This document shows positions 37,321-46,631 of a stretch of 64,000 nucleotides of DNA, one piece after another; the first letter of the stretch is position 1, and each line of letters opens with the position of its first letter. Origin of the DNA: an uncultured Bacillaceae bacterium. Its GTDB lineage: Bacteria; Bacillota; Bacilli; Bacillales; Bacillaceae_L. The position numbers were made by a program, and so were the translations under genes. The notes beneath the pieces are model-generated. The model was not told the DNA's origin, searched no databases, and was given only the letters and a program-made list of their open reading frames with translations. The DNA lies in the NCBI GenBank assembly GCA_947497585.1, contig CANMHG010000007.1, positions 124,001 through 188,000 on the forward strand, in the 5' to 3' direction.

Positions 37321-38283
37321 ATGGAAAGAAGTTTGTCAATGGAATTGGTGCGTGTCACAGAAGGCGCTGCACTTGCTTCGGCACGTTGGATGGGTCGAGG
37401 ATTAAAGGACGAGGCTGATGGTGCTGCGACTTCCGCAATGCGCGATGTATTTGATACGGTCCCAATGAAAGGTACAGTAGTGATAGGTGAAGGGGAAATG
37501 GATGAAGCACCTATGCTCTATATCGGGGAAAAATTAGGGACAGGCTATGGGCCACGCGTCGATGTAGCGGTTGACCCACTTGAAGGGACAAACATTGTTG
37601 CATCTGGAGGTTGGAATGCGTTAGCTGTACTAGCGGTTGCAGACCATGGTAATCTATTAAACGCACCGGACATGTATATGGATAAAATTGCAGTTGGACC
37701 AGAAGCAGTTGGTCTAATTGATATTAATGCTTCGGTTTTAGATAATTTAAAAGCTGTTGCGAAAGCGAAAAACAAAGATATTGAAGATATCGTAGCGACT
37801 GTTCTAAATCGTCCACGTCATGAACATATTATTGCTCAATTGCGAGAAGCAGGAGCACGTATTAAGTTGATTAACGATGGAGACGTTGCTGGAGCAATTA
37901 ATACAGCTTTTGATCATACAGGTGTTGATATTTTATTTGGTTCAGGTGGAGCACCTGAAGGCGTTTTAGCAGCAGTAGCTCTTAAATGTTTAGGCGGAGA
38001 AATCCAAGGTAAACTCATTCCACAAAGCGATGAAGAATTAGAGCGCTGTATAAAAATGGGACTTGATGTAAACAAAATCCTTCTAATGGAGGACCTTGTA
38101 AAAGGCGATGACGCCATCTTCGCAGCAACAGGAGTAACAGACGGAGAGCTTCTAAGAGGCGTACAATTCAAAGGCTCTACAGGCACAACCCACTCCATCG
38201 TCATGAGAGCAAAATCAGGCACCGTCCGATTCATCGACGGCCGCCACAGCCTAAAGAAAAAACCGAATTTAGTTATACGCTAG
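37321..38283 (+). CDS. glpX: Class II fructose-1,6-bisphosphatase
   Basis: The 320-residue lithium-sensitive phosphatase has [18 protein letters not shown] and [13 protein letters not shown], the metal-binding motifs of the GlpX family, and [13 protein letters not shown]. It serves gluconeogenesis. The ATG follows GGGGGGAGGAAA. The last 55-60 codons are rich in C-ending forms (about 11 C against 2 T), unlike the middle of the gene. Repeat B4 begins 62 bp after the stop. The gene precedes rho as in B. subtilis. Confidence 0.95.
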   Translation: MERSLSMELVRVTEGAALASARWMGRGLKDEADGAATSAMRDVFDTVPMKGTVVIGEGEMDEAPMLYIGEKLGTGYGPRVDVAVDPLEGTNIVASGGWNALAVLAVADHGNLLNAPDMYMDKIAVGPEAVGLIDINASVLDNLKAVAKAKNKDIEDIVATVLNRPRHEHIIAQLREAGARIKLINDGDVAGAINTAFDHTGVDILFGSGGAPEGVLAAVALKCLGGEIQGKLIPQSDEELERCIKMGLDVNKILLMEDLVKGDDAIFAATGVTDGELLRGVQFKGSTGTTHSIVMRAKSGTVRFIDGRHSLKKKPNLVIR

Positions 38284-38344
38284 TTTTATAAAATAGTGCT
38301 TCTCTATAATTTTTTTATATATGAAACACTTTATTTTAACGGTG

Positions 38345-38541
38345 AGTGAATTGGAGCGGAAGGCACTTGACTCCTGCGGGAGTAGAGGGAAGTTCGAGAC
38401 CCCACAGGCGCAACGCGCCGAGGAGGCTCGAATCCCTCCCCGATGGGAATTCGCCCTTGAAAAAGCCGGCAGTTGGGCTTTTTCATAATTCCCCGCGGAA
38501 AGCAAGTGCCTGCAGCGAAAAGGAACGGGCAATATTCAAAG
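38345..38541 (+). repeat. Family B intergenic repeat, copy B4 (with an inserted hairpin)
   Basis: The ends are standard. About 53 extra bases sit at 38440-38492, just inside the CCCGCGG right arm, and contain GAAAAAGCC ... GGCTTTTTC, a hairpin. The inner stem is GAGGGAAGTTCGAG with CTCGAATCCCTC. A small perfect hairpin CAGAGTTGA/TCAACTCTG follows at 38548-38570. Confidence 0.9.
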
Positions 38542-38605
38542 TGCAATCAGAGTTGATCATCTCAACTCTGAAATCCTTTGTACATACAGGCTTTTAAAAA
38601 AACAG

Positions 38606-38635
38606 TTGATTAAAAATAGAAAAAGAGGGTACAAT
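38606..38635 (+). promoter_or_regulatory. Sigma-A promoter for rho
   Basis: TTGATT (38606-38611) and TACAAT (38630-38635) are 18 bp apart. The start would lie about 235 nt before rho, giving a long leader, which fits the known autoregulation of rho. The 38542-38875 interval holds no gene. Confidence 0.6.
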
Positions 38636-38875
38636 TAATTATTGTTAATTAACCATATTAAATTAACTTTTAAAATAAAAAGAATCAACTGCGAGAACAA
38701 CTTCAAGCTATCCTTCACAATCTTCTATTAAGGAATTCCTAGGTATTTTCAAACAACAAACCATCCATAACATTTCTCACAAAATAGAATCATGTATGGG
38801 GGAAGTTGGCTAACACTAGTTACCCAACTAGTTTTCAATGTAGATAGAAACAAAAAAATAAAGAGTGGTGTCCTA

Positions 38876-40156
38876 ATGAGTATTACAATATCAAGTTTAG
38901 AAAATATGAAGCTAAAGGAACTTTATGAATTAGCAAAAGAATATAAAGTTTCATACTACAGTAAATTATCGAAAAAAGAACTAATTTTTGCCATTTTAAA
39001 AGCTAGAGCAGAACAAGATGGTCTTCTATTCATGGAAGGTGTACTAGAAATTATTCCGTCTGAAGGCTTCGGTTTCTTAAGACCAATCAACTATTCTCCG
39101 AGCTCTGAAGATATTTATATCTCTGCCTCGCAAATACGCAGATTTGATTTAAGAAATGGTGATAAGGTATCCGGAAAGGTACGCCCACCTAAAGAAAATG
39201 AAAGATATTATGGATTGCTTCATGTAGAAGCTGTAAACGGTGATGACCCAGAATCTGCAAAAGAACGTGTGCATTTCCCTGGCTTAACTCCATTATATCC
39301 TGACCGACAAATTATTTTAGAAACAGCTCCAAATCATTTATCAACGAGAATTATGGATTTAATTGCCCCTGTTGGATTCGGTCAACGTGGATTAATTGTT
39401 GCCCCACCTAAAGCAGGAAAAACAATGCTTTTAAAAGAAATTGCAAACAGCATTACAACAAATAATCCAGAAGCAGAATTGATCGTTTTACTAATTGATG
39501 AGCGTCCAGAGGAAGTAACGGATATTGAACGTTCTGTAGCAGGAGATGTTGTAAGTTCAACCTTTGATGAAGTGCCTGAAAACCATATTAAAGTGGCAGA
39601 GCTTGTATTAGAAAGAGCAATGCGTTTAGTTGAACATAAAAAAGATGTAATTATTTTAATGGATAGTATTACACGTCTAGCGCGTGCATATAACCTTGTC
39701 ATTCCTCCAAGTGGACGAACACTTTCTGGGGGAATTGACCCTGCAGCATTCCATCGTCCAAAACGCTTTTTCGGTGCAGCTCGTAACATCGAAGAGGGTG
39801 GAAGCTTAACAATTTTAGCAACAGCCCTAGTTGATACTGGTTCTAGGATGGACGATGTAATTTATGAGGAGTTCAAAGGAACAGGTAACCTTGAGTTACA
39901 CTTAGATCGTGCACTTTCAGAAAGACGTATTTTCCCTGCAATTGATATTCGTCGCTCTGGTACGAGAAAAGAAGAATTACTTATTCCGAAAGATCACTTA
40001 GACAAGCTTTGGGCAATTCGTAAGACAATGTCTGATTCACCTGATTTTGCAGAAAAACTAATTCGTAAGCTAAAACAAACGAAAACAAATGCTGAATTCT
40101 TTGAGCTATTAACAATTGAGAAAAAATCAGCACCGACAACACCAAAAAGAACATAA
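38876..40156 (+). CDS. rho: Transcription termination factor Rho
   Basis: The 426-residue hexameric RNA helicase has an N-terminal Rho-N helical domain, a cold-shock-like RNA-binding domain ([20 protein letters not shown] near residue 65), and an ATPase domain with Walker [13 protein letters not shown] (near residue 178), Walker B DVIILMDS and the R-loop. I start at ATG 38876; a frame extending in-phase to 38792 would add 28 unconserved residues. The length and sequence match Bacillus Rho. It acts in antisense and pervasive transcript termination. Confidence 0.97.
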   Translation: MSITISSLENMKLKELYELAKEYKVSYYSKLSKKELIFAILKARAEQDGLLFMEGVLEIIPSEGFGFLRPINYSPSSEDIYISASQIRRFDLRNGDKVSGKVRPPKENERYYGLLHVEAVNGDDPESAKERVHFPGLTPLYPDRQIILETAPNHLSTRIMDLIAPVGFGQRGLIVAPPKAGKTMLLKEIANSITTNNPEAELIVLLIDERPEEVTDIERSVAGDVVSSTFDEVPENHIKVAELVLERAMRLVEHKKDVIILMDSITRLARAYNLVIPPSGRTLSGGIDPAAFHRPKRFFGAARNIEEGGSLTILATALVDTGSRMDDVIYEEFKGTGNLELHLDRALSERRIFPAIDIRRSGTRKEELLIPKDHLDKLWAIRKTMSDSPDFAEKLIRKLKQTKTNAEFFELLTIEKKSAPTTPKRT

Positions 40157-40187
40157 TAACTTTCCTAATATTTACTTTAGGATTAAG

Positions 40188-40216
40188 TTGCAAATCGGAC
40201 CAACCCTTGTTATAAT
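40188..40216 (+). promoter_or_regulatory. Sigma-A promoter for rpmE
   Basis: TTGCAA (40188-40193) and TATAAT (40211-40216) are exactly 17 bp apart, about 100 nt before the rpmE start. Confidence 0.7.
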
Positions 40217-40314
40217 TTCTTCATATGTGATTCTAAGAAGAAAAAGGTTCTCCTTAACTATTCTAGAATCTATACTCTGTTTCAGATGATTCAGGGCGGA
40301 AGGAGATGAGAAGA

Positions 40315-40515
40315 ATGAAAACAGGAATTCATCCAAACTACAAAAAAGTTATGGTGAAATGTGCTTGTGGAAACGAATTTGAAACTGGTTCAGTATTGAA
40401 CGAGGTTAAAGTTGAGGTTTGTTCTGAATGTCACCCATTCTATACAGGCCGTCAGAAGTTCGCGGATGCAGGTGGACGTGTAGATAAATTCAACAAAAAA
40501 TACGGTATTAAATAA
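40315..40515 (+). CDS. rpmE: Ribosomal protein L31, zinc-binding form
   Basis: The 66-residue protein has four cysteines in two CxC/CxxC pairs (Cys16, Cys18, Cys36, Cys39), so it is the zinc-containing L31 that can be exchanged for the cysteine-free paralogue under zinc starvation. It is a large-subunit component. The start is ATG 40315 behind GGAAGGAGATGAGA rather than an in-frame ATG three codons earlier. It has its own promoter and a strong terminator. Confidence 0.97.
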   Translation: MKTGIHPNYKKVMVKCACGNEFETGSVLNEVKVEVCSECHPFYTGRQKFADAGGRVDKFNKKYGIK

Positions 40516-40528
40516 TAACCGTTTAAAA

Positions 40529-40568
40529 AGACAGGCAAGTTCTTCACTATCTTGCCTGTTTTTTTTTC
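40529..40568 (+). terminator. Intrinsic terminator of rpmE
   Basis: ACAGGCAAG pairs perfectly with CTTGCCTGT around an 11-nt loop, followed by nine T residues. Confidence 0.92.
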
Positions 40569-40715
40569 TGAAAAATGACTGATTACTTAGCTATTATTTT
40601 TTAAATATCATAACTAAAGAAATTAACTGAAGCGCAAGCTTTTATATAGAGACCCTAGTTACATATGGGGAAAACAACAGTTTTAAAATTAGCCGAGGAA
40701 GGGGAGGCCGTTCAT

Positions 40716-41327
40716 ATGTATATCATGAACCAAAGTGGCTGGCTCGAACTAATTTGTGGAAGTATGTTCTCAGGGAAATCTGAGGAGTTAATCCGCCGGG
40801 TACGTCGTGCACAATTCGCAAAACAAGAAGTACAAGTATTTAAACCTGCAATTGACAATCGATACAGTGAAGAATCGGTTGTTTCTCATAACGGAACTGC
40901 GGTCATTGCAAAACCAGTAGAATCTTCCGTTCATATTCTTAAAGCTGTTTCTGCGGAAACAGATGTTGTGGCAATTGATGAAGTTCAATTCTTCGATAAT
41001 GGAATTTTTGAGGTTGTACAAATGCTAGCAAACCAAGGACATCGTGTTATTGTAGCTGGCCTAGATCAAGATTTCCGTGGAGAGCCATTTGGACAAGTTC
41101 CACAGCTTATGGCTATAGCTGAATCGGTAACTAAGCTTCAAGCAGTTTGTACAGTTTGTGGCTCACCAGCTAGTCGTACACAAAGACTCATAGATGGCAA
41201 TCCAGCATCATACAATGATCCAATCATCCTTGTTGGAGCATCCGAATCATATGAACCAAGATGTCGTCATCACCACGAAGTACCAGGAAAACCTGCAAAC
41301 CAAACCATTTCACAACTTTCCTATTAA
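40716..41327 (+). CDS. tdk: Thymidine kinase
   Basis: The 203-residue type II thymidine kinase phosphorylates thymidine in salvage. The P-loop is GSMFSGKS (residues 15-22), the catalytic glutamate is in [10 protein letters not shown], and a zinc site is formed by CTVCG and the later PRCRHHH. I start at ATG 40716 behind GGGGAGG, which matches the usual [13 protein letters not shown] opening; the longer frame from 40665 is not typical. It follows rpmE as in B. subtilis and is closed by a family E hairpin with a T run. Confidence 0.96.
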   Translation: MYIMNQSGWLELICGSMFSGKSEELIRRVRRAQFAKQEVQVFKPAIDNRYSEESVVSHNGTAVIAKPVESSVHILKAVSAETDVVAIDEVQFFDNGIFEVVQMLANQGHRVIVAGLDQDFRGEPFGQVPQLMAIAESVTKLQAVCTVCGSPASRTQRLIDGNPASYNDPIILVGASESYEPRCRHHHEVPGKPANQTISQLSY

Positions 41328-41333
41328 AAAATT

Positions 41334-41388
41334 GGGGCCTGACCCCCACTGCGTTAATGCGTTAACGTGGTGGGGGTCAGGCCCTTTT
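41334..41388. repeat. Family E GC-rich hairpin repeat, copy E2
   Basis: GGGGCCTGACCCCCAC and GTGGTGGGGGTCAGGCCC form a long stem around a TGCGTTAATGCG loop. This copy is followed by TTTTT and starts 6 nt after the tdk stop, so it can act as a terminator for tdk. It overlaps the 3' end of the convergent vanZ-like gene. Confidence 0.88.
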
Positions 41389-41799
41389 TATGCGGTATAT
41401 ACAGAATCCTATTAATGCTCCAATCGTATTCAGAATGATATCATCGACATCAAAGCTTCCTCGTTTGCTCACCATTTGCAAAAATTCAATGCATGTTATT
41501 CCAACAACGAAGACTGCAAAAAATGGAATAATCTTTTTTAGGAGGGGGTAAATTGCTGGAAGTAGTAGTCCGAATGGTATAAATACGCCAACATTACCTG
41601 CCAAATTTATAATCCAAGTCGTAAAAGGAAAGTGGTCATAATACAAGATATACTTTTTTACTGTATCAAAAGGTATGAGATTATACATATACTCTTCACT
41701 TGTTACGCGAGAGAAACCTAGAAACATCCAGTATAGTAATAACAATAAATAGCCATAAAAAATGACCTTTAGTAGTCCTTTTTTTATCAAAGTAAACAT
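41377..41799 (-). CDS. VanZ family membrane protein
   Basis: The 140-residue protein has four hydrophobic segments and the VanZ features NLIPFDTVK, NLAGNVGVFIPFGLLLP and FDVDDIILNTIGALIGF. Function is unclear; VanZ gives low teicoplanin resistance in its prototype, but most chromosomal relatives are uncharacterised. It starts at the ATG at 41799 next to AAAGGATG. Its C-terminal codons run into the right arm of repeat E2, so its tail may have been reshaped by that repeat. Confidence 0.85.
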   Translation of the reverse strand: MFTLIKKGLLKVIFYGYLLLLLYWMFLGFSRVTSEEYMYNLIPFDTVKKYILYYDHFPFTTWIINLAGNVGVFIPFGLLLPAIYPLLKKIIPFFAVFVVGITCIEFLQMVSKRGSFDVDDIILNTIGALIGFCIYRIKRA

Positions 41800-41950
41800 C
41801 CTTTAAATTGTATTATGAATGGTTGTACTTACACATTGAAAAGGTAATTGTACCAAATTGGAGTATATAAATAAATCCCCTAATCGTAATAGTGTTAGGT
41901 AGGATAAAAGCACGGAGTCAGGGGAATATAAAGGCAGGAGGTGTATTTAG

Positions 41951-42397
41951 TTGATAAAACAATTTCTACCTTTTCTGCTCACTGGAATTTTATTAGCAGG
42001 ATGTGCTGCTGGAAATCATAATTACAGTGACTTTAAGTCCCAAAGGCACAATGGTGATGGTGCGCAAATTTTAAACGATAATGAAGATGGATTTTATGAG
42101 AGGAATTTAAGGGATGAGGACTATACTACGAACCTAAATCCTAATTTCCTTGATTTAACTGAGGATCGACTAGACATAGGTGATGACCAAGAAAAAATCG
42201 TTCAAGTGATTCAGCAGTATACTGAATTTTCACCAGGTGCTGTTATTGTAAATGGGCGAGATGCTTTTGTAACAGTTCATACTACAAAGCACTACAAGGG
42301 TAAAGAACGCAAAGAAGTTAAAAAAGACCTTCATCGTAGATTGATAAAGGCTATGCCAAGGTACGATATACATCTAAGAATACATGATGGAGACTAA
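41951..42397 (+). CDS. YhcN/YlaJ family sporulation lipoprotein
   Basis: The 148-residue protein starts with a lipoprotein signal: a short basic end, a hydrophobic run and the lipobox LAGC (Cys18). The mature part is hydrophilic, with QYTEFSPGAVIVNGRDAFVTV, typical of the YhcN/YlaJ family whose members attach to forespore or spore membranes. It starts at TTG 41951 behind AGGAGGTG. The exact role is not known. It is monocistronic and convergent with racA through a shared terminator. Confidence 0.82.
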   Translation: MIKQFLPFLLTGILLAGCAAGNHNYSDFKSQRHNGDGAQILNDNEDGFYERNLRDEDYTTNLNPNFLDLTEDRLDIGDDQEKIVQVIQQYTEFSPGAVIVNGRDAFVTVHTTKHYKGKERKEVKKDLHRRLIKAMPRYDIHLRIHDGD

Positions 42398-42426
42398 AAA
42401 AGTGGGGGATACCCACTTTTTATTTT
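42396..42426. terminator. Bidirectional terminator between the lipoprotein gene and racA
   Basis: AAAAAGTGGG pairs with CCCACTTTTT around a short GGATA loop, with A and T runs on both sides. Confidence 0.9.
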
Positions 42427-42935
42427 TATAAAAATAAACTTACGATACTACGTCGTTTCGCTGTCTTTTTTACCTTTTTCAGACCTTCATCGAGTATTAA
42501 AGGCATTTCATTTCTTATTTCCCTCTCTTGACTAAGGTCTTGAACCTGCTTTTCTAGTTTTGAAATCTTATCATTAAGCTCTTCAATTTCGCGACGTTGC
42601 TGAAGCAATTGATAGGAAACCACTTCGCTAGCCTTTTCCTCAATTTTACGTTCATTACGCTCTATGCGGTCAAGCAGTCTTGTATACTGCTCATCAGTTA
42701 TTGTTGTAGTCACTGCGTTTCGTATCCCCTTTCTTGGTAAGCTTATTTTCATTTCAGTAAGAGGAACTCCCTTCTTCATCTGTTCGCAAATGGTAGAAAA
42801 TAAAGCAAAGTCAGCATCATTAAAGAAGTAATGCCCATTCTCATTTTTCGTGCAAGATAGATTGAAATGCTTAATCCACTTATGAATTCTCTTCGTTGAA
42901 ACCCCAAGCTTCTTAGCAACAGTAGTTGTATTCAA
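42426..42935 (-). CDS. racA: Chromosome-anchoring protein RacA
   Basis: The 169-residue protein has a MerR-like helix-turn-helix at the N-terminus (TTTVAKKLGVSTKRIHKWIK), a coiled coil around residues 85-140 (EIEELNDKISKLEKQVQDLS), and a basic tail ending KRRSIVSLFL that can touch the pole or membrane. RacA tethers the origin region to the cell pole at sporulation. The best start is TTG 42935 with AAGGAG nine bases upstream; an in-frame GTG three codons earlier is poorly spaced. It precedes prfA divergently, the position of ywkC in B. subtilis. Confidence 0.88.
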   Translation of the reverse strand: MNTTTVAKKLGVSTKRIHKWIKHFNLSCTKNENGHYFFNDADFALFSTICEQMKKGVPLTEMKISLPRKGIRNAVTTTITDEQYTRLLDRIERNERKIEEKASEVVSYQLLQQRREIEELNDKISKLEKQVQDLSQEREIRNEMPLILDEGLKKVKKTAKRRSIVSLFL

Positions 42936-43015
42936 CCTAATCACTCCTTAATTTTTCATACCATGGATGATTATTTCGTTCCTCTTCTCCTTTGGCTAAA
43001 TAAGATATAATAAAG

Positions 43016-43042
43016 TTTCTATTTCTAAACCCTTTATCCTTC
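43016..43042 (-). promoter_or_regulatory. Candidate sigma-H promoter of racA
   Basis: On the minus strand GAAGGATAA (43042-43034) matches the sigma-H -35 pattern RNAGGAWWW fully. ATAGAAA, 11 bp downstream, matches RNNGAAT at six of seven positions. It lies about 80 bp before the racA start. Confidence 0.55.
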
Positions 43043-43133
43043 AAGGCTGACAAAACTAGTTCCTATTCGGCAAAGATAGAAGGAATACTACAGCCGATCA
43101 AAAAACATGTCGATACTTCAATGTGAATTTGCT

Positions 43134-43162
43134 TTGACGCTGTGGTTAACCTATACTATAAT
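43134..43162 (+). promoter_or_regulatory. Sigma-A promoter for prfA
   Basis: TTGACG (43134-43139) and TATAAT (43157-43162) are 17 bp apart, 34 bp before the prfA start. Confidence 0.78.
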
Positions 43163-43196
43163 TAGAATGTTATGGACTAAAATTGAGGTGAAAACT

Positions 43197-44264
43197 GTGT
43201 TTGATCGTTTAGAAGCTGTAGAAGCTCGCTATGAAAAACTAAATGAATTATTAAGTGATCCGGATATCATTAGTAACACGGCAAAATTACGTGAATATTC
43301 AAAGGAACAATCAGATATACAAGATACTGTTATGGCTTTTAGAGAATATAAAACAGTGAAAGAACAACTTGATGACGCAAAAGCAATGCTTGATGATAAA
43401 TTAGATGCAGATATGCGTGAGATGGTAAAAGAAGAGCTATCTGAGTTACAATCTCAGCAAGAAGAGCTAAGTGAAAAACTACGTGTATTACTTTTACCGA
43501 AGGACCCTAATGATGACAAAAACGTTATCATGGAAATTCGTGGAGCAGCAGGTGGAGACGAAGCGGCTTTATTTGCTGGTGATCTTTACCGTATGTACAG
43601 CCGTTATGCTGAAGCACAAGGCTGGAGAACAGAAGTAATGGATGCTAACTCAACTGGTGTTGGTGGATATAAGGAAATTATTTTCATGATCACTGGTAAA
43701 GGTGCTTATTCAAAATTGAAATTTGAAAATGGTGCCCACCGCGTTCAACGTGTACCTGAAACTGAATCAGGTGGACGTATTCATACATCAACTGCAACAG
43801 TGGCTGTTTTACCAGAAGCTGAAGAGGTTGAGGTAGAAATTCATGAGAAGGATATCCGTACTGATACGTATGCATCAAGTGGAGCTGGTGGACAGAGTGT
43901 AAATACAACGATGTCTGCTGTACGTTTAACACATATCCCGACAAACACTGTTGTTACTTGTCAGGACGAAAAATCCCAAATTAAAAATAAAGAAAAAGCG
44001 ATGAAAGTACTTCGTGCGCGTGTTTACGATAAAATCAACAGTGAAATTCAAGCCGAGTATGATCAAAACCGTAAGTTAGCTGTAGGAACAGGAGACCGTT
44101 CTGAAAGGATTCGTACGTATAACTTCCCGCAAAACCGTGTAACCGACCACCGTATCGGTTTAACGATTCAAAAGCTTGACCAAATCCTTCAAGGAAAGCT
44201 TGATGAAGTTTTTGATGCATTAATTATGGAAGACCAAGCACAACGTATGGAGCAAGCTGAGTAA
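43197..44264 (+). CDS. prfA: Peptide chain release factor 1
   Basis: The 355-residue factor recognises UAA and UAG. The GGQ peptidyl-hydrolysis motif is in [12 protein letters not shown] (near residue 231), and the tripeptide anticodon region lies around [10 protein letters not shown]. The start is GTG 43197 six bases after GAGGTG; a longer frame back to 43107 overlaps the promoter and is excluded. The stop TAATG overlaps the prmC start by one base, so the factor and the enzyme that methylates its GGQ glutamine are translationally coupled. Confidence 0.97.
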   Translation: MFDRLEAVEARYEKLNELLSDPDIISNTAKLREYSKEQSDIQDTVMAFREYKTVKEQLDDAKAMLDDKLDADMREMVKEELSELQSQQEELSEKLRVLLLPKDPNDDKNVIMEIRGAAGGDEAALFAGDLYRMYSRYAEAQGWRTEVMDANSTGVGGYKEIIFMITGKGAYSKLKFENGAHRVQRVPETESGGRIHTSTATVAVLPEAEEVEVEIHEKDIRTDTYASSGAGGQSVNTTMSAVRLTHIPTNTVVTCQDEKSQIKNKEKAMKVLRARVYDKINSEIQAEYDQNRKLAVGTGDRSERIRTYNFPQNRVTDHRIGLTIQKLDQILQGKLDEVFDALIMEDQAQRMEQAE

Positions 44265-45130
44265 TGAAGAGTATCACTAAAGTGTATGAAGCCCTAAACT
44301 GGGCTTCTTCTTGTTTACGGGAAGAAAATCGTGACGAAAATGTCGGGGAGCTATTACTTTGTCATCATTTAAAAATGAACAGGTCTCAGCTGTTAGCAAG
44401 TCTACGCGATGATTTAAATACTGAGGTTATTGAGCTTTTTATAGAAGATATAAAAAAACATTTAAATGGCCTACCAGTACAATACATTATCGGCCATGAA
44501 GAATTTTATGGAAGAACGTTTAAAGTAAATAAAGAAGTTCTGATTCCTCGACCAGAGACAGAAGAGTTAGTAGAAGGTGTACTCAAACGAGCAAAGACTT
44601 TGTTTGGAGATAAAGAAATTTCACTCGTTGACGTTGGAACCGGTAGTGGAGCAATTGCAATTACACTCGCCTTGGAAAACTCTAACTTTGACGTATGCAC
44701 GGTTGATATAGCAGCAGAATCCATTAAAGTTGCGAAGGAAAATGCCGAGCATCTTGGTGCTAAAGTGGAATTTTATGAAGGTGATTTATTAGGACCGCTG
44801 ATCGAACGTAAAAAGAAAGTCGACATTGTTGTCTCGAATCCCCCATATATTCCAGACTATGAAATAGAGACGCTCTCACCAGTTGTGAAAGACCACGAAC
44901 CAATCCGAGCACTAGTTGGCGGCGAAGACGGACTGGACTTTTACAGACGATTTATGGACGAAATTCCTCAGATATTAAAAAACAAAGGAATTGTTGCTTT
45001 CGAAGTAGGAGTTGGACAAGGACAGTTAGTTGCAGACTTACTAACATCCACTTTTCCCAAGGCTAAAGTCGAAGTTGTTAACGACATAAATGGCAAAGAC
45101 CGAATGGTATTTGCAGAAATAGGATTTTAA
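44264..45130 (+). CDS. prmC: Release factor glutamine methyltransferase PrmC
   Basis: The 288-residue SAM-dependent enzyme methylates the GGQ glutamine of release factors. It has a helical N-terminal substrate domain, the SAM loop [12 protein letters not shown] (near residue 125) and the N5-glutamine methyltransferase motif [11 protein letters not shown] (near residue 190). The ATG overlaps the prfA stop. Codons toward the 3' end become richer in C endings (about 13 C to 8 T in the last 88 codons); repeat B5 follows after the terminator. Confidence 0.96.
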   Translation: MKSITKVYEALNWASSCLREENRDENVGELLLCHHLKMNRSQLLASLRDDLNTEVIELFIEDIKKHLNGLPVQYIIGHEEFYGRTFKVNKEVLIPRPETEELVEGVLKRAKTLFGDKEISLVDVGTGSGAIAITLALENSNFDVCTVDIAAESIKVAKENAEHLGAKVEFYEGDLLGPLIERKKKVDIVVSNPPYIPDYEIETLSPVVKDHEPIRALVGGEDGLDFYRRFMDEIPQILKNKGIVAFEVGVGQGQLVADLLTSTFPKAKVEVVNDINGKDRMVFAEIGF

Positions 45131-45138
45131 GATTCAGT

Positions 45139-45169
45139 AAAGTGCCTCATATTTTGAGGCACTTTTTTT
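45139..45169 (+). terminator. Intrinsic terminator of prfA-prmC
   Basis: AAAGTGCCTCA pairs with TGAGGCACTTT around a 5-nt loop, followed by a T run. Confidence 0.92.
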
Positions 45170-45210
45170 AATAACTTATAGTAAAGATATCTTCCTATAT
45201 TTTGTTTAAA

Positions 45211-45351
45211 GAGTGTATTGGAGCGGAAGGCACTTGACTCCTGCGGGAAGTGAGGGAAGTGTGAGACCCCTCAGGCAAAGCCGAGGAGGCTCGCATCCCT
45301 CCCCGCGGAAAGCAAGTGCCTGTAGCGCAAAGGAACGGACTAGATTCAAAG
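45211..45351 (+). repeat. Family B intergenic repeat, copy B5
   Basis: This standard copy runs from GAGTGTATTGGAGCGGAAGG to TTCAAAGT. The inner stem reads GAGGGAAGTGTGAG with CTCGCATCCCTC, kept by G-U pairs. It fills the prmC-spoIIR gap together with the terminator. Confidence 0.92.
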
Positions 45352-45472
45352 TGAAAAACTTCATGTCCCAATTAAAGGTTTTTAAAAGTTTACTAGATTT
45401 TTTTAAATTTACTAGTTTAAGAATGCAATCTGTTGTCTAGACTGTCTTAGTGAAGGGGCGGTGCTAGTTAAC

Positions 45473-46102
45473 ATGAAAAAACAAAACGCAATTATCATAT
45501 ACATGCTACTACTATTAATCGGAGCAAACATAGGAATTTACCAAGAACAATACTCAGCTCAGGCAGCTACCGAGCCTGTTGTAATCCCAGAAGAAGCAAT
45601 TCGACTTCGCATTCTAGCAAATAGTGACTCTACCAAAGACCAAGAATTAAAAAGAAAGATTCGCGATGAAGTAAATGCAGAAATTACAAAATGGGTAGAA
45701 GAACTTACTTCAATTGATGCGGCAAGACAACTAATCAAAAGCCGTTTAAGTGATATAGAACAAATCGTTGAGCAAACGTTAATAGAAGAAGGAATCGATC
45801 AAGCATATACAGTAGATTTTCAAAATAATGTTGAATTCCCAACTAAGCTTTATGGCAACTTTATTTACCCCGCAGGTCAATATGAAGCAATCCTGATTAC
45901 ACTAGGTGAAGCACAAGGGGCAAACTGGTGGTGTGTGTTATTTCCTCCTTTATGTTTCTTAGATTTTTCAAATGGAGAAGCAGTTGACCCACAAATAGCA
46001 GATGATCAAGAGAAGGCAGAACAAGAAACAGCTACGAAAGAAAAAGAAGAAGTGAAGGTGAAATTCTTCTTAGTTGAATTCTTTACATCATTATTTAGTT
46101 AA
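45473..46102 (+). CDS. spoIIR: Sporulation signalling protein SpoIIR
   Basis: The 209-residue secreted protein has an N-terminal signal or anchor helix (IIIYMLLLLIGANIGIY) followed by PEEAIRLRILANSDSTKDQELKR-type sequence, the family hallmark. It is made in the forespore under sigma-F and crosses into the intermembrane space to trigger processing of pro-sigma-E by SpoIIGA. I favour ATG 45473; a GTG at 45461 sits too close to the purine-rich site. The C-terminal tail is acidic and ends in a hydrophobic patch. Confidence 0.93.
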   Translation: MKKQNAIIIYMLLLLIGANIGIYQEQYSAQAATEPVVIPEEAIRLRILANSDSTKDQELKRKIRDEVNAEITKWVEELTSIDAARQLIKSRLSDIEQIVEQTLIEEGIDQAYTVDFQNNVEFPTKLYGNFIYPAGQYEAILITLGEAQGANWWCVLFPPLCFLDFSNGEAVDPQIADDQEKAEQETATKEKEEVKVKFFLVEFFTSLFS

Positions 46103-46181
46103 ATTTACTAGAAAAAGTTCTAATTATTATTCCATCTCATAGAGTAGGTAGTAGAAATCTAATAAATGAGGTGGAATTCTA

Positions 46182-46631
46182 ATGTTAGTAGAAATTAGAG
46201 TAGCTAATGAAAATGATATAAATCGATTAAAGGAATTTTTAGGACAAGCAAATGTAAATGCTGATGGAGTGGACACAATTGTGGATAACTTCATCCTGAT
46301 GGAAGATTCAAAAGGAAATCTAGTAGCAACACTTGGAATTGAAAGATTAATGAAGGATGGATTACTGCGTTCGTTAGTGATGTCTCCAAAACTCGATCAA
46401 ACACAAATTCTTTCTTTATTTAAGGGTATTTCGGCATTGGCAAAAGAGAAAGAGCTAGAAAACCTATATTTAGCAACAAATAAACATGCATCTGTTGAAT
46501 TTTTTACAATGCTTGGATTTGGTAAAGTTGAGGCAGAGGAACTACCGGAACACTTAAAAGAGTCAAAACATCTACAATATTTACTAGAGGATGTGGATAA
46601 CTCAATATTCATGAAATCTAGTATCGCTTAG
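46182..46631 (+). CDS. ywlB: GNAT family N-acetyltransferase (YwlB-like)
   Basis: The 149-residue protein has the GNAT fold pattern, with the acceptor-strand segment LVATLGIERL and LGFGKVEAEELPE near the C-terminus. The canonical acetyl-CoA loop is weak, as in ArgA-like members. Substrate unknown. The ATG follows GAGGTGG. It occupies the position of B. subtilis ywlB, just before ywlC. A DnaA box overlaps its last codons. Confidence 0.85.
   Translation: MLVEIRVANENDINRLKEFLGQANVNADGVDTIVDNFILMEDSKGNLVATLGIERLMKDGLLRSLVMSPKLDQTQILSLFKGISALAKEKELENLYLATNKHASVEFFTMLGFGKVEAEELPEHLKESKHLQYLLEDVDNSIFMKSSIA

Noticed and set aside
38792..38875. N-terminal extension of Rho by 28 codons
   Set aside because: It is in frame, but the extra residues are unlike Rho, no binding site precedes the ATG at 38792, and the usual N-terminus aligns from 38876.
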